A DNA stretch of 64,000 nucleotides from Hominenteromicrobium sp964531265 (lineage in GTDB: Bacteria > Bacillota > Clostridia > Oscillospirales > Acutalibacteraceae), in NCBI GenBank assembly GCA_964531265.1, contig CAZHDW010000006.1, forward strand, positions 1 through 64,000, written 5' to 3'. Both the position numbers and the translations under genes were made by a program. The notes under the pieces are model-generated. The model was given only the letters and a program-made list of their open reading frames with translations. It was not told the origin of the DNA and did not search any database. Positions within the stretch are counted from its first letter, which is position 1, and the number at the start of each line of letters is the position of its first letter. Positions 51,949 through 60,648 of the stretch are shown here, piece by piece.

Positions 51949-52934
51949 AATTGATCACATTGGAAGAACATATACCATTAAAAACCTTAAGCCGTGCACT
52001 TGCACATTATCCAAGTGAGGATGCCGAACGCACAAGCTGTGCCGGCTCACCCGGGCTACCGTATTTTCCGGATATGACACTGTATTGCGATATAGGTGCA
52101 AGGCTCTCGGATATGGACAAAAACGGTATTACGAAACAGATTCTTTCAGCTCCTGTATGCTCAGGTCTGCTACCGAAAAGAGAAGCGTCGTCCATCGTCC
52201 GTGAAGCGAATGATGAGTTGGCTCAAATAATCAAGCCGCATCACGACCGCTTCGGCGCATTTGCGGTGCTGCCGTGGTCAGACCCCGATGGTGCTGCTAA
52301 GGAACTGGAGCGAGCTGTAACAAAGCTCGGCTTTCAGGGTGCAATATTAGCCGGTCGTCCGACGGGACAGGATATTTTCCTCGATAACAAGCAATTTCTT
52401 CCCATACTTGAAGCTGCCGAAGCGCTGAACACGCCGATCTACATCCACCCTGCCGCTCCGATGACCTCGGTACAGAAATGCTACTATGACGGTCTCGGCG
52501 AGCAGCTGAGCGCAAGACTTTCGCTGTACGGCTGGGGTTGGCATCACGAAAGCGGAATCCAGCTTCTGCGAACGATTTTGTCCGGCGCCTTTGATAAATT
52601 TCCGAAATTACAGTTGATTGCCGGTCACTGGGGTGAAATGGTGCCCTTCTTCCTTTCCAGATTGGATCAGGCACTTCCGCAATCGGTCACAAAGCTGAGC
52701 TGTAGCATCACTGATACCTTCCGCCGCAACATCTTTGTAACGCCAAGCGGTATCTTTGATTACCCCCAACTGAAATTCTGCATTGAGGTACTCGGTTCCG
52801 ATCGTATACTGCACAGTGTGGATTTTCCGTTCATAGACAATGCCGGAGCTAAGGAGTTTATAGAGAATGCTCCTGTAAGCGAGGATGAGAAAAGACAGAT
52901 ATCCTATCTCAACGCAGAAAAGCTGTTGAAATGA
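51945..52934 (+). CDS. Amidohydrolase 2 family, decarboxylase-like
   Basis: A 329-residue TIM-barrel protein of the ACMSD/gamma-resorcylate decarboxylase type. The N-terminal metal motif is EEH (LITLEEHIP), with IYIHPAAP, IAGHWGEM and HSVDFPF supplying further ligands. Family members decarboxylate aromatic acids without oxygen or hydrolyse lactones. The ATG overlaps the previous stop by 4 bases, so it works with the first amidohydrolase. An aromatic carboxylate substrate is inferred only from family. Confidence 0.85.
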   Translation: MKLITLEEHIPLKTLSRALAHYPSEDAERTSCAGSPGLPYFPDMTLYCDIGARLSDMDKNGITKQILSAPVCSGLLPKREASSIVREANDELAQIIKPHHDRFGAFAVLPWSDPDGAAKELERAVTKLGFQGAILAGRPTGQDIFLDNKQFLPILEAAEALNTPIYIHPAAPMTSVQKCYYDGLGEQLSARLSLYGWGWHHESGIQLLRTILSGAFDKFPKLQLIAGHWGEMVPFFLSRLDQALPQSVTKLSCSITDTFRRNIFVTPSGIFDYPQLKFCIEVLGSDRILHSVDFPFIDNAGAKEFIENAPVSEDEKRQISYLNAEKLLK

Positions 52935-53006
52935 GCACGTCAATACATTAGGAACGAGCTTTATCGCGCCGTTAGTGGAATCACTGCCACAATAACAATC
53001 AACATA

Positions 53007-53044
53007 AAAACCGACCTGTGATCGTAATCATAGGTCGGTTTTTT
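53007..53044 (+). terminator. Terminator of amidohydrolase operon
   Basis: 11-bp stem AAAACCGACCT/AGGTCGGTTTT with a partly paired loop and a run of six Ts. Confidence 0.88.
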
Positions 53045-53057
53045 CCGGCTAAACAAC

Positions 53058-53091
53058 AAAAAGTGCAGGAAACCCCCGCGGCTTCCTGCAC
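53058..53091 (-). terminator. Terminator of asnS
   Basis: 9-bp stem GTGCAGGAA/TTCCTGCAC, 11-nt loop, followed on the minus strand by TTTTTG. Confidence 0.88.
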
Positions 53092-53105
53092 CTGAAATCA
53101 ATTTA

Positions 53106-54500
53106 TCAGAACTCTGCGCTTCCGGTAGTACGCGGGAACGGGAGAACATCTCTTATATTGGAAACACCTGTAAGGTACATGACCATACGCTCAAAGCCAA
53201 GGCCAAAGCCGGCATGCTTATTGCCGCCGAACTTGCGGAGATCGAGGTACCACCAGTAATCCTCCTCATTGAGACCAAGCTCACGAATACGGCTGAGAAG
53301 CACATCATAGCGCTCCTCTCTCTGGCTGGCGCCACAGAGCTCGCCGATTCCCGGAACAAGCAGGTCAGTTGCAGCAACTGTCTTGCCATCGTCGTTCAGA
53401 CGCATGTAGAAGGCCTTTATCTCCTTCGGATAATCGGTTACGAATACCGGCTTACCGAAATGCTTCTCTGTGAGGAAGCGTTCATGCTCTGTCTGAAGAT
53501 CTGCACCCCAGAATACCTTGTACTCAAACTCGTCATTATGCTTTTCGAGCAGCTCGACAGCCTCTGTGTACGGAATACGTATGAAGTCGGAGTCGGCAAC
53601 ATGGCGCAGACGCTTGATAAGTCCCTTATCGACAAACTGATTGAAGAACTCGAGATCCTGCGGGCATGTCTCAAGAACATAGCTGATAATGTACTTTACC
53701 ATAGCCTCCATGACGTCCATATCATCAACAAGATCCGCAAAGGCCATTTCCGGCTCTATCATCCAGAATTCCGCCGCATGACGCGGAGTGTAGGAGTGCT
53801 CTGCACGGAAGGTCGGGCCGAAGGTATATATCTTGCCGAATGCCATAGCCATGCACTCACCCTCGAGCTGTCCGGAAACGGTGAGAGAGGTGCGCTTTCC
53901 GAAGAAATCCTGGCTGTAATCGACCTTGCCGTCCTCTGTCATGGGGAGGTTATCAAGATCGAGAGTTGTAACCTGGAACATCTCGCCGGCACCCTCGGCA
54001 TCACTGCCCGTTATAAGCGGAGTGTGCACATAGGTAAAACCATTCTCATTGAAGAACTTATGAATTGCAAAGGCTGCTGCCGAACGCACACGGAATGCCG
54101 CACTGAACAGGTTTGTTCTCGGACGAAGGTGTGCAACAGAGCGAAGATATTCAACTGTATGACGCTTCTTCTGCAGCGGATAATCCGGAGTGGATGTACC
54201 CTCAACTACTATCTCCTCTGCCTGAATCTCGAACGGCTGCTTTGCTTCCGGAGTCAGGATAAACTTACCGGTAACGCGCAGTGCAGCGCCGACATTCTGA
54301 GAAGCAATCTCCTTGTAATTATTGATATTTTCAACGGTAAACACAATCTGAACGCCCTTAAAGCAACTGCCGTCATTCAGATCGATAAAACCGAAAGCCT
54401 TGCCATCGCGAATCGATCTCGCCCAGCCACAAACCGTAACCGAAGTATCCTTAAATGCTTCGGGAGATTTGTAGAGGGACATAATTTCTGTTCTTTTCAT
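53106..54500 (-). CDS. asnS: Asparaginyl-tRNA synthetase
   Basis: Class II synthetase charging tRNA-Asn. N-terminal OB-fold anticodon-binding domain (VTVCGWARSIRDGKAFGFIDLNDG), class II motif 2 (FGPTFRAEHSYTPRHAAEFWMIEPE) and motif 3 (GFGLGFERMVMYL). The start chosen is ATG at 54500 (464 residues, the usual length); ATG at 54512 is an alternative, as the ribosome binding site region GCAGGAAAGGA precedes both. Presence of AsnS indicates direct charging of Asn-tRNA. Confidence 0.96.
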   Translation of the reverse strand: MKRTEIMSLYKSPEAFKDTSVTVCGWARSIRDGKAFGFIDLNDGSCFKGVQIVFTVENINNYKEIASQNVGAALRVTGKFILTPEAKQPFEIQAEEIVVEGTSTPDYPLQKKRHTVEYLRSVAHLRPRTNLFSAAFRVRSAAAFAIHKFFNENGFTYVHTPLITGSDAEGAGEMFQVTTLDLDNLPMTEDGKVDYSQDFFGKRTSLTVSGQLEGECMAMAFGKIYTFGPTFRAEHSYTPRHAAEFWMIEPEMAFADLVDDMDVMEAMVKYIISYVLETCPQDLEFFNQFVDKGLIKRLRHVADSDFIRIPYTEAVELLEKHNDEFEYKVFWGADLQTEHERFLTEKHFGKPVFVTDYPKEIKAFYMRLNDDGKTVAATDLLVPGIGELCGASQREERYDVLLSRIRELGLNEEDYWWYLDLRKFGGNKHAGFGLGFERMVMYLTGVSNIRDVLPFPRTTGSAEF

Positions 54501-54597
54501 TCTTATGTCCATTCCTTTCCTGCGGTACGGCTGAAACAAACCGCCGATGCGAACTCCCGTCACGCACCGCCAGACCGCTCAATTTGTGCTATACTTT

Positions 54598-54627
54598 ATG
54601 ATACTACAAACACCATTACTTTGGCAA
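54598..54627 (-). promoter_or_regulatory. Possible promoter of asnS
   Basis: Minus strand TTGCCA, 18 bases, TATCAT. The leader of about 90 bases shows no T-box motif. Confidence 0.4.
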
Positions 54628-54669
54628 GATAAAAATCAAAAGATTTCACAATATGGGGCGATAAACGGC

Positions 54670-57075
54670 TCAATCGGCCTTCCCTGTTACCATTTCCGCA
54701 AAACGAACTGTCTCCATGGCGTCCTTTGCATATTTATCGGCGCCCATTTTGTCGGCATACTCCTGCGTAAGCACCGCACCGCCGACGACCACCTTGCACC
54801 ACGGAGCGGATTTTCTGAGCAGCTTTATTGTTTCCTCCATGGCCGGAACAGTGGTGGTCATCAGAGCACTCAAGCCTGCAAGCGGTGCATGGAGCTCCAC
54901 TACCTTATCCACTATCGTCTCCGGCGGTACATCCTTGCCGAGGTCGACAACATTAAAGCCGTAGTTTTCAAGCAGCAGCTTCACTATGTTCTTGCCGATA
55001 TCATGAATATCGCCGTGAACGGTTGCGATCACAAATACACCCTTGTCGGCAGTATGTCCGCTACCGGCCATAAAGCTCTTTATTACCTCAAAGGCGCTCT
55101 TTGCAGCCTCGGCACTCATAAGAAGCTGGGGCAGATAAACGGTTTTGTTCTCAAAACCGACACCCACCTTGTTGAGAGCCGGGATGATTTCACTGTTCAC
55201 TATCTCAAGCGGCCCATTATTTGCAAGCAGCTCCTTTGTCAGCGTGGCAGCTCTTTCTTTAAATCCTGCCGCCACCGCCTTTTGAAGCTCAGAGCCGTAC
55301 TCTTCAGCATTCTTATTTGCAATAACGGGTGTGGCGGCCGTTGCTGCCACGAAGTTGGCAGCAACGCCGATATAATCCGCACAGTTTTCGTCCAGGCCCT
55401 TAAGCGCCCTGAAGGTATAATAGGTCTTCATCATGTCGATTGAATATGGGTTCATAATCGCAGCAGAAAGGCCGTTTTCAAGCGCTATGGCAAAGAAGGT
55501 GCCGTTTATCGCATCACGGTTTGGCAAGCCGAAAGAAATATTTGAAACGCCCAGCGAGGTATGGCACTTGAGCTCCTCCCTGATTGTCTTAAGAGATTTC
55601 AAGGTTGCAAGCGCTGCTGTATTATCCGCACTTATCGTCATGGCAAGGGTATCGAAGATGATATCCTTCTTCTGAATACCGTATTCGGCCGCAGTTTTAA
55701 GAATCCTTTCGGCTATGCTCACTCTGTCCTCGGCGGCAGCCGGTATACCGTTTTCATCAAGTGTAAGTGCAACCACCAGGCCGCCGTACTTCTTAACAAG
55801 CGGAAATACGGCTCTCATGCTCTCCTCTTTGCCGTTAACGGAGTTCACCATTGCCTTGCCGTTATAACGGCGCAGAGCGGCTTCCATGGCCTGAATATCC
55901 GAAGTATCTATTTGCAGCGGAAGATCACTGACAGCCTGAATCTCGCACACGGCATTTGTCAGCATACGCTTTTCATCTATATCCGGAAGCCCAACGTTCA
56001 CATCGAGTATATGCACATTTTTGTCCTGCTGCTTTATTGCCTCAGCAAGAATATAATCCATGTCGTTCTCGATCAGTGCCTGCTTAAATCGCTTTTTGCC
56101 GGTCGGATTAATTCTCTCGCCTATCAGCACCGGGTCATTTCCGAACTCAACGGCATGTGTATAGGACGAGACCATTGTTACATCCTTTGTCACTACCGGA
56201 ACGGGTGCTATGCCCCGTGTCTTATTGCAGAGCTTTTCTATATACTCCGGTGTTGTGCCGCAGCAGCCGCCAATCACACGAACCCCCAACTTGACAAGCT
56301 CGGCTATATCGTCCGCAAACTCATCAGTGGTGACATCAAACACGGTTTTTCCGTCTACCATTTTCGGCAGACCCGCATTCGGCTTCAAAAGCACGGGAAC
56401 CGAGGCCTTTTGCAACAGCTCGGCTATAACGCCATGAAGCTGCTTCGGGCCCAATGAGCAATTGGCGCCTATCGCGTCCGCACCCATACCCTCAAGCATA
56501 GCGGTCATGGCCGCAGGCGATGCACCTGTCATGAGCTTACCGTCAGCGCCGTACGCATTTGAAACCAGTACGGGCAGGTCGCAATTCTCTTTCACGGCAA
56601 GCAGTGCGGCTTTCGTTTCATAGCTGTCATTCATCGTCTCAACAAGGACGAGGTCAACGCCGTATTTCACGCCAAGCTTCACAGTCTTTGCGAATACCTC
56701 GACCGCATCCTCAAAATCGAGATCGCCGAGGGGCTTTAGGAGCTTTCCCGACGGGCCGATATCGAGCGCCACGAATTTCTCCGCTGCGGAGGATGAGCTT
56801 TCCGCCGCACTTCTCGCATTTGCTATCGCGCTTTTAATGATATCCTCAAGCTCATCATCGTGGAACTTGAGTGAATTTGCTCCGAAGGTATTCGTGCACA
56901 CCACGTTACTTCCGGCATCGAAATACGCCCTGTGGATACTCGTCACGATCTCCGGGTGGGACAGGTTCCACCTCTCCGGAAGCTCTCCGGGCTTCAGTCC
57001 CTGAGCCTGCAAAAGCGTTCCCATACCGCCATCCAGATAAACTATATTGCTCTGTAAATATTCTCTGAAATTCAT
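54670..57075 (-). CDS. metH: Cobalamin-dependent methionine synthase, without activation domain
   Basis: Transfers methyl from methyltetrahydrofolate via cobalamin to homocysteine. The 801 residues comprise a homocysteine-binding domain with zinc cysteines C206 (GANCSLGP) and C271/C272 (GGCCGTTPEYI), a pterin-binding domain (about 310-580, ERINPTGKKRF), a cap, and a cobalamin-binding domain with DxHxxG (D689, H691, G694 in HGDIHDIGKN). The SAM-binding reactivation domain of E. coli MetH is absent, but a homologue is coded by the gene just upstream, whose stop overlaps this ATG by 4 bases. AGGAG precedes the start. Confidence 0.96.
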   Translation of the reverse strand: MNFREYLQSNIVYLDGGMGTLLQAQGLKPGELPERWNLSHPEIVTSIHRAYFDAGSNVVCTNTFGANSLKFHDDELEDIIKSAIANARSAAESSSSAAEKFVALDIGPSGKLLKPLGDLDFEDAVEVFAKTVKLGVKYGVDLVLVETMNDSYETKAALLAVKENCDLPVLVSNAYGADGKLMTGASPAAMTAMLEGMGADAIGANCSLGPKQLHGVIAELLQKASVPVLLKPNAGLPKMVDGKTVFDVTTDEFADDIAELVKLGVRVIGGCCGTTPEYIEKLCNKTRGIAPVPVVTKDVTMVSSYTHAVEFGNDPVLIGERINPTGKKRFKQALIENDMDYILAEAIKQQDKNVHILDVNVGLPDIDEKRMLTNAVCEIQAVSDLPLQIDTSDIQAMEAALRRYNGKAMVNSVNGKEESMRAVFPLVKKYGGLVVALTLDENGIPAAAEDRVSIAERILKTAAEYGIQKKDIIFDTLAMTISADNTAALATLKSLKTIREELKCHTSLGVSNISFGLPNRDAINGTFFAIALENGLSAAIMNPYSIDMMKTYYTFRALKGLDENCADYIGVAANFVAATAATPVIANKNAEEYGSELQKAVAAGFKERAATLTKELLANNGPLEIVNSEIIPALNKVGVGFENKTVYLPQLLMSAEAAKSAFEVIKSFMAGSGHTADKGVFVIATVHGDIHDIGKNIVKLLLENYGFNVVDLGKDVPPETIVDKVVELHAPLAGLSALMTTTVPAMEETIKLLRKSAPWCKVVVGGAVLTQEYADKMGADKYAKDAMETVRFAEMVTGKAD

Positions 57076-57734
57076 AAAGCACTCCTAAATGTACAGTCTT
57101 TCATGCCGCATGAGCTGCATTTTTCACGGTTTGCGTTATCACTGCATCCTATTCCAACTATTGCCGTAACGGATTTGGACGGTGACATCAAACCGCTTGA
57201 ATTCAGGGTCAGGCCGATCCTTCTCTCACAGTCGAGCACCGAGAAAAAATCCTTCTGGCAATCGAGAGAAAGGTCTCCGTAGCCCGGGCTGAATCTCGAC
57301 TTAAGCCCACCGCCGTATTCCTCTTTAAGCTCATTGCAGAATTCATCACATACAGCTTCTATTCTTTCCGCTCCGAGCGCCTGCAGCATTAAAGCCTTTG
57401 ACGGCGACACTCTGCCGTATTTAGCTATCAGTCTGTCAATGCCAACTCCGACCGTTGCGGCGAATATCACTGCCCTACCGCAGCCCTGCAAATGAGCGGC
57501 AAGCTTCTCCGACTGCAACGTAAACACGCCGAAATCGCATTTATCGCCGCTTATCGCAAGCTTCGTCTCCCTGTAGCACAGCCTATAGGCCAATTTATCG
57601 GCGGATTCAGCCATGCACTCATGCAGCAGCTTCATTATCTCCGGCTCCTCCGCACGACACCCGGCATAGCGAATAGCCTCTCGCTCATCGATCGGAATAT
57701 CGACATATGCTTTCGAAAGCACCACTCCGCTCAT
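57072..57734 (-). CDS. MetH reactivation-domain protein (free-standing)
   Basis: A 220-residue protein homologous to the activation domain of cobalamin-dependent methionine synthase, which uses SAM and an electron donor to rescue oxidised cobalamin. Supporting motifs are YAGCRAEEPEI near residue 25, AVIFAATVGVGIDRLI, QALGAERIEAVCDEFC and the RFSPGYGD motif corresponding to the RPAPGYP loop that binds SAM. A C-terminal cluster of Cys (GCSDNA...CSSCGMKDC) is extra and could bind metal. It overlaps metF by one base (TGATG) and metH by four, so all three are made together. Confidence 0.9.
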   Translation of the reverse strand: MSGVVLSKAYVDIPIDEREAIRYAGCRAEEPEIMKLLHECMAESADKLAYRLCYRETKLAISGDKCDFGVFTLQSEKLAAHLQGCGRAVIFAATVGVGIDRLIAKYGRVSPSKALMLQALGAERIEAVCDEFCNELKEEYGGGLKSRFSPGYGDLSLDCQKDFFSVLDCERRIGLTLNSSGLMSPSKSVTAIVGIGCSDNANREKCSSCGMKDCTFRSAL

Positions 57735-58609
57735 CAGCCGAGTATCTCCGAGAGGTTTTCCTGTATTTTTGCTGCAACATCCGGCTTATTCATCGAGTAC
57801 ACATGCACGTTAGTGATGCCATTTGCGAAAAGATCGATTATCTGGTCAGTAGCATATGCGATGCCGGCCTGCTTCATAGCAGCAGGATTTGAACCGAACT
57901 TATCGACGAGGCTCTTAAAGCGCTGGGGCATGAACGAGCCGGAAAGCTTAATGGCTCTTGCCACCTGATTTGCATTTGTGATAGGCATTATGCCCGGCAA
58001 CACCGGAACCGTAATTCCGGCCTCTCTTATCTTATAGAGGAAATTGTAGAGCAAATTATTATCGAAGAACATCTGAGTCGTAAGGAAATCGACTCCTGCC
58101 TCAACCTTTTCCTTGAGGTGAGCGATATCGGCTCTCTGATCCTCGCTCTCAGGATGTATCTCGGGGTAGCATGCAGCGCCGATGCAGAAATCCTCGTCGG
58201 CCTCCTTAAGTTCTCTGATAAGATCGATTGCATAGCGGTAATCCCAGCCGCTTCTGTCGGCATTTTCGAGCGCAGCGGGAATATCACCGCGAAGCGCCAT
58301 AACGTTCTTGATGCCGGCAGCCTTGATAGCCTGTATCTTCTCCTGAACTGTCTCATGCGTGGAGGAAACGCAGGTGAGGTGTGCCAAAGTCGGCACGCCG
58401 TATATATCCTTAATATTCTTAGCTATATCGAGAGTATATTTGCTTGTTCCGCCGCCTGCACCGTATGTCACACTCATAAATGCAGGATGCAGCTTTGCTA
58501 TCTCTTCAGTGGCTGTTTTTACACTCTCAAAGCCCATTTCGGTCTTTGGGGGGAAAACCTCAAATGAAAGTGTAAGCTTATCTTTAGAAATTATCTCTGA
58601 AATCTTCAT
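57734..58609 (-). CDS. metF: Methylenetetrahydrofolate reductase
   Basis: Flavoprotein reducing methylene-THF to methyl-THF, the methyl donor of MetH. 291 residues, bacterial length. Motifs: LSFEVFPPKTE, VTYGAGGG, HLTCVSSTHE, ALRGDIP and TQMFFDNN. AAAGGTG precedes ATG. First gene of metF-activation protein-metH. In anaerobic acetogens MetF can also serve the Wood-Ljungdahl pathway, but the operon points to methionine synthesis. Confidence 0.96.
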   Translation of the reverse strand: MKISEIISKDKLTLSFEVFPPKTEMGFESVKTATEEIAKLHPAFMSVTYGAGGGTSKYTLDIAKNIKDIYGVPTLAHLTCVSSTHETVQEKIQAIKAAGIKNVMALRGDIPAALENADRSGWDYRYAIDLIRELKEADEDFCIGAACYPEIHPESEDQRADIAHLKEKVEAGVDFLTTQMFFDNNLLYNFLYKIREAGITVPVLPGIMPITNANQVARAIKLSGSFMPQRFKSLVDKFGSNPAAMKQAGIAYATDQIIDLFANGITNVHVYSMNKPDVAAKIQENLSEILG

Positions 58610-58641
58610 ATATATGCACCTTTCGACGGATTTTGCAATTA

Positions 58642-58670
58642 ATTATACACCTAAATAGTAGGTATAGCAA
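58642..58670 (-). promoter_or_regulatory. Promoter of metF-metH operon with small inverted repeat
   Basis: Minus strand TTGCTA, 17 bases, TATAAT with TG in front. The spacer contains ACCTA-N5-TAGGT, a possible operator. The leader is only about 25 bases, so no SAM or cobalamin riboswitch fits downstream of it. Confidence 0.6.
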
Positions 58671-58776
58671 GCGAGTTGGTGATGTTTTCGAGCCGCAGAG
58701 CGTCGGTTTGGAATAACCTACAATTTTCAAAAAATCATGTGGATTCTTTTTTATTGACTATCTGCATTCTGTGATA

Positions 58777-59091
58777 TTACCAAATTTTATCGCTCTTTGC
58801 ACAGTGCTGTAACTTTTTTGCGGCGCGAACCTCGACAAAGCATCCACACTGCGAGCACATTCCGTTTATCAGGCTTTCGCATTCTTTGCATTTGCGTATA
58901 CGTTCGGCATAGAGGACATCATCAGCCCTCTGCTCCTCCGGGATATTCTTTATATACTCATATATCGAGCTGAAATACTCGTCATTTCCAAGCTCCTTCA
59001 GCAAGCATTTCCTGCAAATACGCTGCTCCACACGATCACTGCCTTTCCATAAAAGTATATCACAGAAGCGGCATTTTGCAATCCTTGACAA
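58777..59091 (-). CDS. Zinc-ribbon-like cysteine-rich protein (DUF6171-like)
   Basis: A 104-residue protein with repeated Cys pairs: CRFC (7-10), CRKC (26-29), CKEC (69-72) and CSQCGC (79-84), consistent with two zinc ribbons, separated by a helical segment. Resembles a small family of unknown function in Clostridia. Start is TTG at 59091 with a weak AGAGAG site, so the exact start is uncertain. Divergent from the MATE gene; its start lies 16 bases from the MATE promoter's -35 box. Confidence 0.7.
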   Translation of the reverse strand: MSRIAKCRFCDILLWKGSDRVEQRICRKCLLKELGNDEYFSSIYEYIKNIPEEQRADDVLYAERIRKCKECESLINGMCSQCGCFVEVRAAKKLQHCAKSDKIW

Positions 59092-59106
59092 AGCTCTCTA
59101 AAACAG

Positions 59107-59135
59107 TTGATTTTGCAACCTTTTTCTGCTATAAT
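59107..59135 (+). promoter_or_regulatory. Promoter of first MATE gene
   Basis: TTGATT, 17 bases, TATAAT preceded by TGC. Transcription from about 59142 excludes the apparent upstream start at 59076 and supports the TTG at 59172. Confidence 0.7.
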
Positions 59136-59171
59136 CTGGTTGAATATTATCATACGAAAGTGGGGAAAGCT

Positions 59172-60533
59172 TTGACTAAAGCCGAATTCAAAACCTATCT
59201 CGGGGACAAGGAATTTTATAAAAACGTCGCCAAAATCGGTATCCCTATATCATTGCAGGGCCTGATAACCATAGGCGTCAATATGATGGATACCATAATG
59301 CTCGGCACATTGGGAGAGGTCGCCATATCCGCTTCCAGCCTTGCAAACCAGTTCATATCCCTGTTTCAGATATGCTGCATGGGAATGGGCATGGGCGCTT
59401 CCGTACTTACATCAAGATTCTGGGGTATGCAGAACATTCCCTCCTTGAAAAAAGCAGTTACCATTATGTATCGTCTCTGCTTCTTCATCGGACTCGGCTT
59501 TACGCTGGCCACTATCATTTCGCCCGGCTCGCTGATGCGCATTTACACAGGTGAGGCCGATGTCATCCGTGAGGGCATTGGCTACTTCAAGTGGAGCATC
59601 CCCTGCTACTGGCTGCTCGGCTTCTCCCTGACGACCACGATCGTTCTGCGCAGTGTGGGCCAGGTAAAAATACCTCTCATATGCTCGATTATCGCCTTCT
59701 TTATCAACGTCGGCGCAAACTGGGTCTTCATCTTCGGCAATCTCGGTGCTCCGGAAATGGGTGTTGAGGGTGCGGCTCTTGGCACATTGATCTCCAGAAT
59801 CTTTGAGTTCACATTCATCTGCGGCTATTTCCTCTTTGTTGAGAAAAAGATTGCATATCGCATTCGTGATATCTTCATGAAGTGCGGTGATCTTGTTAAG
59901 GAATACCTGCGCATTAGCATTCCGGTGCTCATCAGTGACGCACTTCTCGGCCTCGGCAACAATGCTGTTGCAATGGTTATCGGCAGACTCGGTGCAAACT
60001 TCGTCTCCGCAAACGCCATAACCACCGTAACTATGCAGCTTTCGACCGTATTCACCCAGGGTGTTTCAAACGCAAGCTCCATTATCACCGGACATACTCT
60101 CGGTCAGGGTGATGTTGAACGTGCCCAGAAGCAGGGCTACACCTTCCTCGGTCTCGGCGCTGCTATCGGCTTATTGGCCGGTGTGATAATCGCTTCCATA
60201 AGCGAGCTCGTTATCAGCTTCTATGATATCACCCCCGAAACGCACGAAATAGCCAGCGAGCTGATGCTTGCCATAGGCTTCATCGTATTCTTCCAGTCCA
60301 TGAACTCGATCCTCACAAAGGGTGTTCTTCGCGGCGGCGGAGATACTAAATTCCTTATGGTGGCCGACATTCTGTTCCTGTGGGCCGCAAGCGTTCCTCT
60401 CGGCGCTCTGGCAGGACTTTACTGGCACCTCTCCCCGTTCCTCATCTACACATGCCTCAAGATCGATCAGATAATCAAGGCCGTGTGGTGCGTATTCAGA
60501 CTGCACAGCCGCAAGTGGATTAAGAAAATATAA
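59172..60533 (+). CDS. MATE-family multidrug/cation antiporter, TTG start
   Basis: A 453-residue membrane protein with the 12-helix MATE fold: IGIPISLQGLITIGVNMMDTIMLGTLGEVAISASSLANQ in the first helices and the equivalent ISIPVLISDALLGLGNNAVAMVIGRLG in the second half. It uses Na+ or H+ gradients to export organic cations, drugs or metabolites. TTG start preceded by GGGGA. Convergent with the second MATE gene; the two share little beyond fold, so this is not a recent duplication. Confidence 0.9.
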   Translation: MTKAEFKTYLGDKEFYKNVAKIGIPISLQGLITIGVNMMDTIMLGTLGEVAISASSLANQFISLFQICCMGMGMGASVLTSRFWGMQNIPSLKKAVTIMYRLCFFIGLGFTLATIISPGSLMRIYTGEADVIREGIGYFKWSIPCYWLLGFSLTTTIVLRSVGQVKIPLICSIIAFFINVGANWVFIFGNLGAPEMGVEGAALGTLISRIFEFTFICGYFLFVEKKIAYRIRDIFMKCGDLVKEYLRISIPVLISDALLGLGNNAVAMVIGRLGANFVSANAITTVTMQLSTVFTQGVSNASSIITGHTLGQGDVERAQKQGYTFLGLGAAIGLLAGVIIASISELVISFYDITPETHEIASELMLAIGFIVFFQSMNSILTKGVLRGGGDTKFLMVADILFLWAASVPLGALAGLYWHLSPFLIYTCLKIDQIIKAVWCVFRLHSRKWIKKI

Positions 60534-60545
60534 TAGCCCGAATCT

Positions 60546-60581
60546 AAAAAGGTCATCCTCAAAACGAGGACGACCTTTTTT
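60546..60581 (+). terminator. Terminator of first MATE gene
   Basis: 15-bp stem with one mismatch (AAAAAGGTCATCCTC/GAGGACGACCTTTTT, 5-nt loop) ending in Ts. Confidence 0.9.
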
Positions 60582-60595
60582 GTGGGCTGATTGCA

Positions 60596-60633
60596 AAAGA
60601 AAAACCCGGCTGCCGAAAATGACAGTCGGGTTT
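60596..60633 (-). terminator. Terminator of second MATE gene
   Basis: 11-bp stem AAACCCGACTG/CAGCCGGGTTT with one mismatch, followed by TTCTTTT on the minus strand. Confidence 0.85.
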
Positions 60634-60648
60634 GAATTTAGCTTAGAA

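Noticed and set aside
54501..54669. T-box leader for asnS
   Set aside because: No T-box consensus and no terminator/antiterminator pair seen; the leader is too short.
58610..58776. SAM or cobalamin riboswitch upstream of metF
   Set aside because: The best promoter leaves only about a 25-base leader and no conserved SAM or B12 box motif was seen in the gap.
59076..59171. Upstream start of the first MATE protein at 59076
   Set aside because: It lies upstream of the predicted promoter -35/-10, so it would not be in the transcript.
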